Of a stretch of DNA of 49,575 nt, positions 23,853-34,300 are shown in pieces; positions within the stretch are counted from its first letter, which is position 1; every line of letters starts with the position of its first letter. The position numbers were made by a program, and so were the translations under genes. The notes under the pieces are model-generated. The model did no database searches, was not told the DNA's origin, and worked only from the letters and a program-made list of their open reading frames with translations. This DNA comes from Acidobacteriaceae bacterium (GTDB lineage Bacteria > Acidobacteriota > Terriglobia > Terriglobales > Acidobacteriaceae), in assembly GCA_003140075.1 (NCBI GenBank), contig PLIO01000068.1, forward strand, positions 22,662 through 72,236, in the 5' to 3' direction.

Positions 23853-25091
23853 ATGAAGCGCATCCGCTACAGCAAATACGTGCCCGACCCGGCCGGCGAA
23901 ATGAGCATGGAGGATCTGCTCGGGGCGCTCTCCGATTACCTGCTGCAAAGCGGCTTCCAGAGCGATATGTGGTATGAGATGCCCGAGGGTGGGCAGACGC
24001 TCGACGATCTTCGCCGCGCCATCGAGCAGGCGCTGATGGAGGGCGATCAATTCGATGATGACATGCGGGAGCGCCTGCAGCAGATGGCGGCGGACGGTGA
24101 GCTCGACGAACTTATCGAGAAGCTGATTGAGCGCATGCAGCAGGAAGATTACATCTCAATCGACCAGCCGCGAGATCCTTCGCGCCCCTCCGGCGTCGGC
24201 GGGCAAGTCGGAGAGAATCAGCAGCAGGCAAAATTTGAAATCACCGATAAGAGCCTCGACTTCCTCGGCTTCAAGTCTTTGCGTAACCTGCTCGGCTCGC
24301 TCGGCAAGTCCAGCTTCGGACGCCATGATACGCGCGACCTCGCCACGGGAATTGAAGCCAGCGGCGCTTCGCGCACGTACGAGTTCGGTGACACTCTCAA
24401 CCTCGACATCACGGCCACGCTCTCCAGCGCCATCCAGCGCGAAGGGCTCACGCTGCCGCTCAACATCGAATATTCCGACTTGCAAGTGCATCAGTGCGAG
24501 TATCAATCTTCCTGCGCCACGGTTCTCATGCTCGACTGCTCGCACTCGATGATCCTCTACGGCGAAGATCGTTTCACTCCCGCGAAAAAAGTTGCCATGG
24601 CGCTCTCGCACCTGATCCGCACGCAGTATCCTGGCGACTCGCTCTCGCTGGTGCTCTTTCATGATTCCTCTGAAGAAGTGCCGCTTTCGCAGCTTGCCCG
24701 CGTGAAAGTTGGCCCTTATTACACCAACACGCGCGAAGGACTACGCCTGGCGCAGCGGATTTTGCAGCGGCAAAGAAAAGACATGAAGCAGATCGTGATG
24801 ATCACCGACGGCAAACCCTCCGCCCTCACGCTTGAGGATGGACGGATTTACAAGAACGCGTTCGGCCTCGATCCGCTGGTCGTCAGCCAGACGCTGGAAG
24901 AAGTTTCGAAGTGCAAGCGAGCCGGCGTACTCATTAACACCTTCATGCTCGCTTCAGATTATGGCTTGGTACAATTCGTACAGAAAGTTACGGAGATGTG
25001 CCGCGGGAAGGCATACTTCACCACGCCGTACACGCTGGGGCAGTATTTGCTGATGGATTACATGTCGAGGAAGACCAAGACGATTCACTGA
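23853..25091 (+). CDS. von Willebrand factor A domain protein, MoxR partner
   Basis: A 412-residue cytoplasmic protein with no signal peptide. The N-terminal half is acidic and helical ([17 protein letters not shown]). The C-terminal VWA domain has an intact [14 protein letters not shown] (DxSxS), the threonine region around NTREG, and [14 protein letters not shown] proteins paired with MoxR ATPases bind metal-ligated clients. The ATG at 23853 directly abuts a repeat and has no Shine-Dalgarno; a GTG at 23841 in the same frame is possible. Probably co-transcribed with the ATPase gene. Confidence 0.88.
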   Translation: MKRIRYSKYVPDPAGEMSMEDLLGALSDYLLQSGFQSDMWYEMPEGGQTLDDLRRAIEQALMEGDQFDDDMRERLQQMAADGELDELIEKLIERMQQEDYISIDQPRDPSRPSGVGGQVGENQQQAKFEITDKSLDFLGFKSLRNLLGSLGKSSFGRHDTRDLATGIEASGASRTYEFGDTLNLDITATLSSAIQREGLTLPLNIEYSDLQVHQCEYQSSCATVLMLDCSHSMILYGEDRFTPAKKVAMALSHLIRTQYPGDSLSLVLFHDSSEEVPLSQLARVKVGPYYTNTREGLRLAQRILQRQRKDMKQIVMITDGKPSALTLEDGRIYKNAFGLDPLVVSQTLEEVSKCKRAGVLINTFMLASDYGLVQFVQKVTEMCRGKAYFTTPYTLGQYLLMDYMSRKTKTIH

Positions 25092-25127
25092 AACCCTACA
25101 CCTCCCGCGATGAGCCCGCCAGTCGTG

Positions 25128-26216
25128 CTACTTCTTGCCTGGCGTTTGTGCGGTCAGCAGATCCACAAACATCTTATAGAACTTCTCAAGATCCAAATCA
25201 TCCTGCACTTCGACCGGCTGGACATCAATCTTAGGTTTGTCCTGCTCCGTCCAGCTCAGAGTGTTGCCGTAGCCGGCGCCGCGATCGAGGTCGACATCCA
25301 TGAAGAGCGTTTCTTTCTTCGTGATCAGGGTCGGATCGAGCCAAGCTGCCGCCGCCAGTTCATCCCAAAGATAATTGTAGTTGCCGCGCAGGCGCGCATA
25401 TTTGCCGATGTAGCGAGCCGCCGGCGAGTCGGCCGCCTTGATGCGGTCGATCAGATCGGAAGTCAATCGTGTCTTTACTGAAATATCCACCGGCGTGCAA
25501 ACGATTTTCTTCCATGGTGCACTGAGCACGATGTGGGCCGCTTCCGGATCGAACCAGAGGTTGAATTCGTGGGTGGGTGCGTTGACGAATTCCGGATCGT
25601 CGGTTCGTGGATTGAGGCTGGCGCCCATGAACACCAGTTCTTTGGCGAGTCGCGCGAATTCTGGATCGATGGAAATGGCGAGGGCCAAGTTTGTCATTGG
25701 GCCACCTTCGTAGATCGTCACTTGGTTGGGGAACTTATGAACCATGCGCAAGAGAAAGTGAGCGGCGTCTTCGTCGGAGGGCTTGGCGGTAGGCTTGCCT
25801 TCCGGCATTTCTCCTAGTTCGTCTGGCGCATGATAAAGCTTGGGTGTCCAGGCACCGAGCCACGGCACCGAACCATATTGTTGTTCCCATTGCTCCGTAT
25901 CCTGCTTTCGCCTCACCAGCGGATGCTCCGCTCCCGGCACGACTGGAATGTCGGTTCGCCCGACGAGTTCGAGCATGCGCAAGGTGTGCGCCACCTCCTC
26001 GTGCAGCCACTGATCTCCGGTCACCACCGTGATGCCCAGGACTTCCGTTTGCGGCGATTGAATCAGCAGGAGCATCGACTGCTGGTCGGTTCCGGCGGGC
26101 CCAGCAGCATCCTGATCGATGATGATCTTTCGTCTTTCACTTGGTTGCGCCCAGCACGTTAGGCATGAGATCAGCAGCAAGGCCATTGCCATGTACAGCA
26201 TTCGGTTCGATTTCAT
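25128..26216 (-). CDS. Exported nucleoside hydrolase paralog 1, altered Asp cluster
   Basis: A 362-residue nucleoside hydrolase-fold protein with a signal peptide (MLYMAMALLLISCLTCWAQ), so periplasmic or secreted. The canonical DxDPGxDD is changed to DQDAAGPAGTDQQ (residues 34-46): the first two Asp remain, three residues are inserted and one of the Asp pair becomes Gln. Downstream features are normal: EFVFMG-type strand (ELVFMGASL), EFNLWFDPEAA and WDELAAAAWLDP. Family members cleave N-glycosidic bonds of ribonucleosides. It is closely similar to the paralog at 27855. Activity on the usual substrates is uncertain because the altered residues contribute to calcium and ribose binding. Confidence 0.85.
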   Translation of the reverse strand: MKSNRMLYMAMALLLISCLTCWAQPSERRKIIIDQDAAGPAGTDQQSMLLLIQSPQTEVLGITVVTGDQWLHEEVAHTLRMLELVGRTDIPVVPGAEHPLVRRKQDTEQWEQQYGSVPWLGAWTPKLYHAPDELGEMPEGKPTAKPSDEDAAHFLLRMVHKFPNQVTIYEGGPMTNLALAISIDPEFARLAKELVFMGASLNPRTDDPEFVNAPTHEFNLWFDPEAAHIVLSAPWKKIVCTPVDISVKTRLTSDLIDRIKAADSPAARYIGKYARLRGNYNYLWDELAAAAWLDPTLITKKETLFMDVDLDRGAGYGNTLSWTEQDKPKIDVQPVEVQDDLDLEKFYKMFVDLLTAQTPGKK

Positions 26217-26286
26217 CGATATCCCCTGGGTTGGAAGTTAAGATCATTTGCGCTCGAACTAGAGCGAAACAACGGCTGCGTCATGA

Positions 26287-26355
26287 CTCTACGTAGAGAT
26301 CACAAAGCTTTCAAGTGCATTGCGGACCACGGTCTGAACGACTAGAATGTCGTTC
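26287..26355. promoter_or_regulatory. Two operator-like palindromes in divergent promoter region
   Basis: CTCTACGTAGAG (26287-26298) is a perfect 12-bp palindrome. GAACGAC-TAGAAT-GTCGTTC (26336-26355) is a perfect 7-bp inverted repeat with six-base spacer. Both lie between the divergently read nucleoside hydrolase 1 and TPR genes, so one regulator could control both. Confidence 0.5.
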
Positions 26356-26399
26356 CAATGCGTTCCTAATTTCGCTTCCCTCTTATTCGCGATTGTTCT

Positions 26400-27848
26400 A
26401 TGGGCGAGATCTCCGTCACTTCAAGTCAGTCTGGATGCACTCGCATTGTAACTTGCATGCTGGCGGTGACTGTCCTCTTCGCTTCGCTCATGGTTGAGGC
26501 GCAATCTGGTCAGGGGAAATCGATTCAGGGATCAGTCGGTGACGCGCAGCCGGAATCCGCCGGGGCAGCGACAGTGCAAGGCAGTGTGCGAGACTCGGGC
26601 AACCGTCCGGTTGCCGGCGCATCTGTGTGCCTACAGGCCAAGGACGCGCGAACCTTCAAAGCGACCACCGATTCGACGGGAGCCTATCGTTTTTCGGCGG
26701 TGCGGGATGGTGTCTATACTTTGCGAACGGAGATGGTTGGCTACGCGGAAGCGACTTCGAAATCGTTTGTTCTCGCGCAGAAAGAATCCAAGACGATTGA
26801 CCTCATTCTCGAATCTGCAAACATGCGCGAGACCCGGAATTCTTCCGCGGGGCAGCCTGAGTTTTTCGACAAACCCCATTTCACTGTGGCGGGCGTTACC
26901 GATACCACGAACCTCGGCGGGCACGGCTCCGATACGATAATGAGGAATAGAGAAGAACTTGCCAACGCGACGGCTTTGCTGAAGAAAGAACCGCCGGGTA
27001 AGACAGACGAGGGCGAAGCGGCACGGCATCACTTGCTCGCAGACGCTGACGAGAGGCGGGGCGACGCGCTGGACGCTGTGCGAGAGTATCAGCGAGCGGC
27101 GGAACTGAATCCGACCGAATCGAATTTCTTCGATTGGGGAACGGAGTTGCTTGTGCATCGTGCGGCGGAGCCGGCCATCGAAGTTTTCACAAAAGGCAAT
27201 CGAATATTCCCGGGCTCCGTTCGGATGCTGACCGGCCTCGGGGCGGCTTGGTACGCTCGCGGCTCCTACGAGCAGGCGGTGCAGCGTCTGTGTGAGGCGT
27301 CGGACCTGGATCCCAGCGATCCGAACCCTTACCTTTTCATGGGAAAAATGCAAGCTGTCGAGAGCAATCAGCCGGAAGCACTCGTGGAAAGACTCGGACG
27401 GTTTGTCCGGCTTCAACCTGAGAACGCCCTGGCCAATTATTATTACGCGGTCAGTCTTTGGAAACGGCGTAAGACTCCCGAAGACATTGCGGATTTGCCG
27501 CAAGTGAAATCGCTGCTGGAGAAGGCTGTCCAGCTTGATCCAAAGCTTGGCCGCGCTTATCTGCAACTCGGTGCTTTGTATTCGGAGCGAAGAGATTTGT
27601 CCAACGCAATTTCCGCCTATCAGCGTGCGGTCGAGGCCACGCCGAGGCTGGAAGAGGCGCACTATCGCCTGGCGCAGGCTTACCGGCAGACGGGAGAACC
27701 TGCGAAAGCTCAGGCAGAGCTGCGACTCTACGCCCAGATTTCGAAGGAGAAGGACGAAGAGCTTGAGCGCCAGCGGCACGACCTGCAGCAGTTTGTATAT
27801 GAGTTGCGGGACCGAACGCCCGCTTCGCAGCCGAGATTAATGCCATAA
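26400..27848 (+). CDS. Exported carboxypeptidase-regulatory / TPR protein
   Basis: A 482-residue protein. After an N-terminal hydrophobic stretch (CMLAVTVLFASLMVEAQ) it has a carboxypeptidase-regulatory-like beta domain (VQGSVRDSGNRPVAGASVCL to about residue 140). Several TPR units follow from about residue 205: REYQRAAELNPTESN, LCEASDLDPSDPNPYLF, LLEKAVQLDPKLGRAYLQLG, and AISAYQRAVEATPRLEEAHY. It is probably periplasmic, anchored or secreted. It sits between the two nucleoside hydrolase paralogs on the opposite strand and shares a palindrome-bearing promoter region with the first. Function beyond scaffolding is unknown. Confidence 0.85.
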   Translation: MGEISVTSSQSGCTRIVTCMLAVTVLFASLMVEAQSGQGKSIQGSVGDAQPESAGAATVQGSVRDSGNRPVAGASVCLQAKDARTFKATTDSTGAYRFSAVRDGVYTLRTEMVGYAEATSKSFVLAQKESKTIDLILESANMRETRNSSAGQPEFFDKPHFTVAGVTDTTNLGGHGSDTIMRNREELANATALLKKEPPGKTDEGEAARHHLLADADERRGDALDAVREYQRAAELNPTESNFFDWGTELLVHRAAEPAIEVFTKGNRIFPGSVRMLTGLGAAWYARGSYEQAVQRLCEASDLDPSDPNPYLFMGKMQAVESNQPEALVERLGRFVRLQPENALANYYYAVSLWKRRKTPEDIADLPQVKSLLEKAVQLDPKLGRAYLQLGALYSERRDLSNAISAYQRAVEATPRLEEAHYRLAQAYRQTGEPAKAQAELRLYAQISKEKDEELERQRHDLQQFVYELRDRTPASQPRLMP

Positions 27849-27854
27849 GATTAA

Positions 27855-28937
27855 TCAGTGAGCAGCCGGAGTGGGCGCGGTCATTAAGCTGATGAACATT
27901 CGGTAGAACCTTTCCAAATCCAGGTCCACCTGAATCTCGACCGGCTGCGCGGCGAGTGGCGGCTTGTCTTTTTCGGTCCAGGTGAGCGTGTTGCCGTATC
28001 CTGCGCCGCGATCGAGATCCACTTCCATGTAACGAGTTTCCCGCTGGGTAATCAGAGTCGGGTCAATCCAGGCTGCGGCTGCGAGTTCGTCCCACATAAT
28101 ATCGGCGCCGGGAGCATACATGGCGAAATGAGACACGTAGTGGGCCAGCGGCGTTCCGCTCGCTTCGATCTGCTTCATCATGGCTGGGGTTACGTGAGTC
28201 TTGACCGAAATATCGGTTGGGGTGCAGACAATCTTCTTCCAGGGTGCGCGCAAAACGACCTCCGCCGCTTCCGGGTCAAACCAGAAATTGAACTCGTGCC
28301 GGGGATTGTTGGCAAACTCGGGGCTGTCTGTTTGTGGACTCAGGCTTCCGCCCATGAAGACCAGTTCCTCGGCTAGTTCGGGGAACTGGGGATCGAGTGA
28401 GATGGCGAGCGCCAGGTTGGTCATGGGGCCGCCTTCGTAAATCGTCACTTCGTGCGGATACTTGTGCACCATGCGGATCAGAAAGTGGGCGGCGTCTTCG
28501 CCGCTGGGCTTGGTGGTGGGCTGACCTTCCGGGAGCGGCGGCACAACGAAGGGTTCGTGCCACCAGCGGTCGTCCCAGGCACCGGCGTAGGCTACTTTGC
28601 CATAACGTTCCTGCCACAGTTGGGTTTCTTCGCGGCGGCGCACCAGGGGGAAAGCAGCACCGGGCACGACAGGAATGTCGGTGCGGCCAATGATTTCCAG
28701 TAAGCGAAGCGCGTGTGCCACTTCTTCGTCGCGCCACTGGTCTCCGCTGACCACCGTCGCTCCCAGCACTTCGACTTTCGGAGACTGAGCCAACACCAGC
28801 AGAGTCTGCATATTGCTTCCGCCGGGGCCCGAGAAATCTTCGTTGACGATGACCTTTCGGCGAGATTGCGCGACGGTGAGTGAGCTTGCAAGCAGCCAGA
28901 ATAAGATTGCGAGGAAGCCGACGTTATGTTTGGTCAT
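27855..28937 (-). CDS. Exported nucleoside hydrolase paralog 2, degenerate Asp cluster
   Basis: A 360-residue nucleoside hydrolase-fold protein from the ATG at 28937, which starts a signal peptide (GFLAILFWLLASSLTVAQ). The Asp cluster is further eroded than in paralog 1: the region reads VNEDFSGPGGSNMQT, so only Asp34 corresponds to the catalytic second Asp and the Asp pair is Ser-Asn. The later features EFNFWFDPEAA, TPTDISVKTH and WDELAAAAWIDP are kept. It aligns with paralog 1 over the whole length, consistent with a tandem duplication. It is 82 bp downstream of the FGE-fusion gene and probably in the same transcript. Confidence 0.85.
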   Translation of the reverse strand: MTKHNVGFLAILFWLLASSLTVAQSRRKVIVNEDFSGPGGSNMQTLLVLAQSPKVEVLGATVVSGDQWRDEEVAHALRLLEIIGRTDIPVVPGAAFPLVRRREETQLWQERYGKVAYAGAWDDRWWHEPFVVPPLPEGQPTTKPSGEDAAHFLIRMVHKYPHEVTIYEGGPMTNLALAISLDPQFPELAEELVFMGGSLSPQTDSPEFANNPRHEFNFWFDPEAAEVVLRAPWKKIVCTPTDISVKTHVTPAMMKQIEASGTPLAHYVSHFAMYAPGADIMWDELAAAAWIDPTLITQRETRYMEVDLDRGAGYGNTLTWTEKDKPPLAAQPVEIQVDLDLERFYRMFISLMTAPTPAAH

Positions 28938-29019
28938 GGGCCGATCCTGGTGCACGTGATAGAAAAGCTGGTGTTTCCGCAGCTCACCTGCTGCGGCCTC
29001 TCCCATTTGTTCCTCGTCT

Positions 29020-31227
29020 TTATTCTGCATCGACCACACATCGAAATCCGATGGTTCCGGCGCGGTCGCGGCCCGGTGACATAAGGAGATACTTTTGGTG
29101 CTCATCGAGCCGGAAGGATTGCGGAAAATACCAGATCGAACCGCGCGGTTGGTAAGAGGCTCCCCCGCGGACGACGGCGGCGCGAGTATGCGGGTCGCGG
29201 TACTCGTCGGTCCACTGCGAGACATTCCCTACAAGATCGAGAATACCGAAGGGGCTTGCGCCCTGCGGGAAATCGTCCACGTTCGCTGGTGGACGCATCG
29301 TGCGGCCGCGATCGGCGACCGGCAAGGCATGCGCGTTCCACTCGTTGCCCCAGGGATACAACCTGCGGTCGCCGGATTGCGCGCTGAGTTGCCATTCCCA
29401 TTCATGGGGCAGGCGCTTGCCTGCCCAAGCAGCATAGGCGCGTGCGTCCTCGATGGAGAGCCAGGTCACAGGCTTGTTCTCCCAGCCTTTGGGGTAGCTT
29501 CCATCTTTCCAGTCGCGCAGGAAGTTGTGGTCGTCCGTTGGATGATACAGAGTGGCACTCAGGAATTTCTTGAACTCGGCGTTAGTGACGGGCGTGCGAT
29601 CGATATAAAAACTGCGAACGTGCATGCGATGGCTGTGAAATCTGCGGGCAGCGTCCTCCCAAGGATATTGCACATCGAGACCTGGGTCGTTGCCGCCTTC
29701 GATCTCAATGCCGCGGACCTGGAAATCATAGTCGCCCTCGGGGATGCGGATCATGCCGGGAGGGGCTGCCGCAGCGGGCTTGGTCGGGTTAATCTCTACC
29801 ATGGTCTGTGGCACGGCCTTCCACTCGCGCGAATAGGTGGACAAAGCACGCTTGGAGCGATCCGCCATAAACGCGAGCACATCCCGGAGCGGGCCTGCGA
29901 CTGGACTCGCGTCAGTGGACACGACCGCTCCGAAGCCGCGCCCTTCGAGGTCGAAGCTCAGAGCCGCTTCGCCGCCTTGTACGGAGGGCCTCAATTCCAC
30001 GCCGTGCCACAGATCGTAGTAATGCATTCCCGCCCGATAGGGCACTCGCAGTTGCTCGCCAATAACGTCGTATTCGTTGCGATTGACCAAGGTCCAGAGC
30101 GTGCTGGTGGCAGCTGGGAACTTGCTGGAGAAAACTCCGGGCTGAACCGTCGGAGTATGGGGCTCCCAGCCGGGGCTGCGAAGGTTTTCCGCCGTTGCGC
30201 GCTCGATGCGCGTGAAGCGAAGCACAGCTTCCGCATCATTGGGATTCATTCCGTACCAGAATCCCCAAAGATTTTCCAGAACAGCGTAGCCCTCGCCGTT
30301 GAAGAAGGCGTGTTGCAGGCTATCGGTCTTATCCCGCGTGAACCGGTCGGTGACATTTACGGTGTGGCGCGGCTCCAGCCATTTGGTTTTGTCCACCATG
30401 GGGACGAAGGGATAGTTTTTGCCCTCCCACGTGACCCAGTCGTTCCAACCGATGTTGGTCCAGGCGAGCGATTCATCACGGGGCTCGAATTGCGGTTCGA
30501 GAGCGAGCGGGTGGCCAGTGGCGTCGGAGGCCAGCCGGAAGGCCAAGGGAACGCTATCGAGTGTGTCGAAATTTATGCCGTCCGCCCCAATGTCAGCCAG
30601 TAGTCGTGAGATGGTAACCCAGGGGAAGGCGCCTTCATCGCGGGTGCCCATATCCCATGCCAGGATGGGGAAGAATACTTTCACGCCTCGACTGTGGAAT
30701 TGCTCGACCATCCGCCGAAGCCCTGGGATGCCACCCGGCAGATCGCGGAGAAGATCGAATTGATTGCGGTCGTCGGCACCGAGGTTGGGATAGACGTGCC
30801 AAATGAGAACGGTGTCGATGGGACCGATGCGGCTCTCGGTCTCGTTCAAGAAGCGGTCCACTGTGTATTCGCCCTTCTCCGGATCGTAGAAACTGCGATC
30901 CCAAACGAGCAATTGCACCTGGGAGAAGATATGCTGGGTCCACTCCAGTTCGGGGCGTTCGAATTGCGATCCGTCGTAGCGAAGGCGAATGCGCCGATCG
31001 GCTCGCCACGCTTTGAGCTGATCGAGCCAGGGCGCGGCATTCGCTGGATCTTCCGGGCCGGAGAAAAAGACTTCGCCGGGCGGGGGCATCTCAGAAAGAT
31101 TCATAACGCCAGTTGGAGAGACCAGGGCATGGTTCGCCTTCCACTCGTCGGGAAAAGCAACACAGTCGAGGAAGAAGATCAGAAGACCAGCGAGCACGAT
31201 GCAGCGCCAGCCGAGAGCACGGTTCAT
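29020..31227 (-). CDS. Exported glycosidase-like barrel fused to FGE-sulfatase fold
   Basis: A 735-residue protein from the ATG at 31227, which opens a signal peptide (CIVLAGLLIFFLDCVAFP). Residues about 60-480 look like a TIM-barrel glycoside hydrolase or lyase (VLIWHVYP, HSRGVKVFFPILAWD, LLADIGADGINFDTLD, GEGYAVLENLWGFWYGMNP). The C-terminal 220 residues are a formylglycine-generating-enzyme/SUMF domain: GMIRIPEGDYDF, RTPVTNAEFKKFLS, GKRLPHEWEWQ, LVGNVSQWTDEY, GTIGFRCV. The cysteine pair of true sulfatase-activating enzymes is not apparent in the VVRGGASY region, so this is more likely a binding fold. The glycosidase call is inferred and weaker than the FGE call. Confidence 0.75.
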   Translation of the reverse strand: MNRALGWRCIVLAGLLIFFLDCVAFPDEWKANHALVSPTGVMNLSEMPPPGEVFFSGPEDPANAAPWLDQLKAWRADRRIRLRYDGSQFERPELEWTQHIFSQVQLLVWDRSFYDPEKGEYTVDRFLNETESRIGPIDTVLIWHVYPNLGADDRNQFDLLRDLPGGIPGLRRMVEQFHSRGVKVFFPILAWDMGTRDEGAFPWVTISRLLADIGADGINFDTLDSVPLAFRLASDATGHPLALEPQFEPRDESLAWTNIGWNDWVTWEGKNYPFVPMVDKTKWLEPRHTVNVTDRFTRDKTDSLQHAFFNGEGYAVLENLWGFWYGMNPNDAEAVLRFTRIERATAENLRSPGWEPHTPTVQPGVFSSKFPAATSTLWTLVNRNEYDVIGEQLRVPYRAGMHYYDLWHGVELRPSVQGGEAALSFDLEGRGFGAVVSTDASPVAGPLRDVLAFMADRSKRALSTYSREWKAVPQTMVEINPTKPAAAAPPGMIRIPEGDYDFQVRGIEIEGGNDPGLDVQYPWEDAARRFHSHRMHVRSFYIDRTPVTNAEFKKFLSATLYHPTDDHNFLRDWKDGSYPKGWENKPVTWLSIEDARAYAAWAGKRLPHEWEWQLSAQSGDRRLYPWGNEWNAHALPVADRGRTMRPPANVDDFPQGASPFGILDLVGNVSQWTDEYRDPHTRAAVVRGGASYQPRGSIWYFPQSFRLDEHQKYLLMSPGRDRAGTIGFRCVVDAE

Positions 31228-31345
31228 TATCACTAGCGCAGTCCTCGAGAAGATTCTTGGATTGGAATTTTGACGGCAGACTGGGTGAAAGCTGTACCTA
31301 GTATAGCTTCCCCCAATCCGCCCGAGTTGAGACCGCATCTGGCTG

Positions 31346-34300
31346 CTAGAAGTTCAGCCGCAGAGCAAACTGAATCACGCGGGGATTGTTCACCGTCTCG
31401 TTGACGATACCAAAACTGGAGGGCGAGTCCTCGTCCTGCATCTGAGTGGCGCTGGTACCGGCCAAGTAGAACTGAGGGTGATTGAAGATGTTGAAGAACT
31501 CAGCCCGGAATGCCACGTACATTCCCTCACGCAAGGGAAAGTCTTTCATGATGGAGAAATCGGTATTGACGAAGCGCGGCCCGTAGAGTGGCGCGCGGTT
31601 GGAGTCGCCAAGCTCTCCTGACGGCGCGTCCATGAAGGCACAGGGGTTGAACCAATCCGCGAGCGTATGTACCTTCGATGGCGCGGTGCAGGTCGGGTTC
31701 GCGGCAACGGGTCCGGGCTGGTTGGGATCGCCGACCTCGTTGGGACGGTTCAGGCTGGCGCCATTCCAATCGAAGTAAACTCCAGAGCCACTGAAGGGGC
31801 CGTTATTGCTCGCCGTCATGAAGAGCGGGAACCCGGAAGTAGCCTTTTCAATCACATTCAGTTTCCAATTTCCCAAGATCCTGCTGACGGGGCTGCTCCA
31901 GGTGCTGCCGAACCGCTTGCCCTTGCCGAATGGTAAGTCGTAGAGAATGCTGGCGGTGAATGAGTCATTGAGGTTGATCTGGGACAGCGCCCAGTCCGCT
32001 CTTTGAGTTCCGGGCAACGGCCAGTAGGTCGCCCCGGGCGTGGTGCCTGCGCCATCGGGCATCCCAGAGTCGAAGGTGCGCGCCCAAGTGTAGCCGATCA
32101 GGGCGTAAAGGCCATGGCGCGCACTCTTGGTCTCCGCCTTGATTTGCAGGGAATCATAGCGTGCGCGGCCATTGTCGCTGAAATTGGAAATGTTGGTGAA
32201 GGGACCATCGAACGGGTACGGTGCGGCAAAAGCCGCTCCACCGGGGCCGCAACCGAAAGTGTAGCCGGGAACAACGCCGCCGCAGGCCCCAGGAGATCCC
32301 ACGTCCAAGTTCAGGCCGTCCACCAGAATGCGCGAGCTGCGAGAACCGGCATACCCAGCCGTCAGCACCACACTTCCCGGTAACTGATGTTCCACGTTCA
32401 AGTTGTACTGCTGCACCATGCCCTGTTTGAAATTGAAGTTCTGGGAATAGATCGTTCCCGTGAAAGTGGCAGGATTCGGTTCTGCTTCATAGGGCGCGAG
32501 GGTGGGCAGCAAGAGTCCAAGTTGAAGGCCGCAGTTCGCCGGGGTGGCCGAGGTAGCGTTGTTAAACGGGCAGGGGACGCCGGCAAAATAATTGAACTGA
32601 TCGGTTTCCGCGAAGTAGGGGGGGTTCTCCCAGAGTCCCTGCGCGCCCTGGCTCCACGCCGAGTCGTGGAAGATGGCATAGCCAGCGCGGATGGCGGTGT
32701 TCTGGCTTCCCCACGGTTTCCAAGCCAATCCGATGCGGGGTTCGAAAGCGGTCTTGTCGAATTGAATGCCTGCGCTTCCACCGCTACGAACGCAAATGGC
32801 GCAAGTCGCCTGCGGGCTATTTCCCGCAACGTAATACATGCCATTGGAGAAATCGAAGTCGGCCATTCGACCGTGGGCTTCGCTCTCGGGCGTCACCAGA
32901 GCCCAGGCCAAGCCGAGGTTCACAGTAAGATTGTTGGATACGCGCCAATCGTCCTGGACAAACGGCCGGTACATCTTCCAGCGGCGGCCAGTGGTGGCCC
33001 CATCGAAGGTCTGGTCGTGGAGCGCGCCATCGTTGGGTTGGCCAAGCAAAAGGTCCGCGGCATCGTCTCCGGTATAGGACGAGCTGCCGCCAAGGAAAAA
33101 GAAGGCTCCGTCCTGGAAAGCATTGCTCCGCACATTCATCTGGTTGATGCGAATTCCAATCCCGAAGTGAATGTTGTGTTTGCCACGAATCATGTCGAGC
33201 GTGTCGGAAGCGGTGTATACGTTGGTCCCGCCTTGAAAGGGAGCAAATCCGCGATCCCCGATGGGCCAGTAATCCGTCAGTTGGATCGAGCTGAGACCGC
33301 AACTCATACAGTCCAGCGTGGTCTGGTTCAGGCTGGCCGGATAGCCGGTTATGCTGTCGCACTGACTCGACAGATCGGCGCCCTGAATTCCCAGAAGAGC
33401 AGCGGTGCAGGCACGGCCGCCGTAGACCCCGTAAGGAAGAATGTGATTGAAGATCCGGTTGAAGCCGGCACTGGCCTGATTGATGGTGTGATCGGAAATG
33501 ACATGAGTCTCCGATATGGCCACATTACGGCCGTGGTTGGTAAGGTACTCGGTGCTGCCGTAAGGATTCTCCTCGGCAAATCCTGGCGAACCGCCGGGAT
33601 CGAACGTCACCGCCTGATCGTAGCTGAAGCGGGCAAAGATCGAATCCTTGCTGGAAAAATTGTGGTCGAGGCGGATGTCGAACTTGCCTTCGTTGAGCGA
33701 TCTCACCGGAACGTTGGTGTAGTTGTAGCCCAGTTGGGCGTTGCTGGCGTTACTCTGGGGATAAAGCTGAATCACCTCTGCGCCGACTTTATCCCGCAGA
33801 GCCTGCGGGATGTAGTCGCAAAGCACCCCCGGCACCTGGCTTCCATCCGGATTCACGGAAGTGGGGGTCGGAACGGCCAGGTTCTGTGTGCCAGACACGC
33901 ACTGGAAATTGGCGGGTTCGGCGCCCGTGGCATATGGGTTGAGAAGATCGCCAAAACCGTACGGGTTGCCCGGTCCTCGGGCATTGCCGTATGGATCCAA
34001 TCGGAAGTCGCCCGTCATCATGGCCTGCGTCGGAACCAGGCCCAGGAACGGGATGCCGTGGCGCTGCTGCTTGGCTTCATAGTCCAGGAAGAAGAACGTT
34101 TTGTCCTTTTGGATCGGACCTCCCAGAGAGCCTCCGAACTGGTTGAGGTTGAATTTTTCCCGCGAGGACGCGAAGTAACTGCGGGCATCAAGATCCGTGT
34201 TTCGGAAGTACTCGAAGAGCGATCCGTGGAACTGGTTCGATCCCGATTTTGTTGTCACCAGCACGGTTGGACCCGCACGCGCGCCGTATTCGGCTGAGTA

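Noticed and set aside
29095-30603. Plus-strand open frame opposite the FGE-fusion gene
   Set aside because: The FGE and barrel motifs are all on the minus strand; the opposite translation lacks any motif.
32387-34297. Long plus-strand open frame opposite the TonB receptor
   Set aside because: The minus-strand frame has signal peptide, plug and barrel; the opposite frame is a high-GC shadow.
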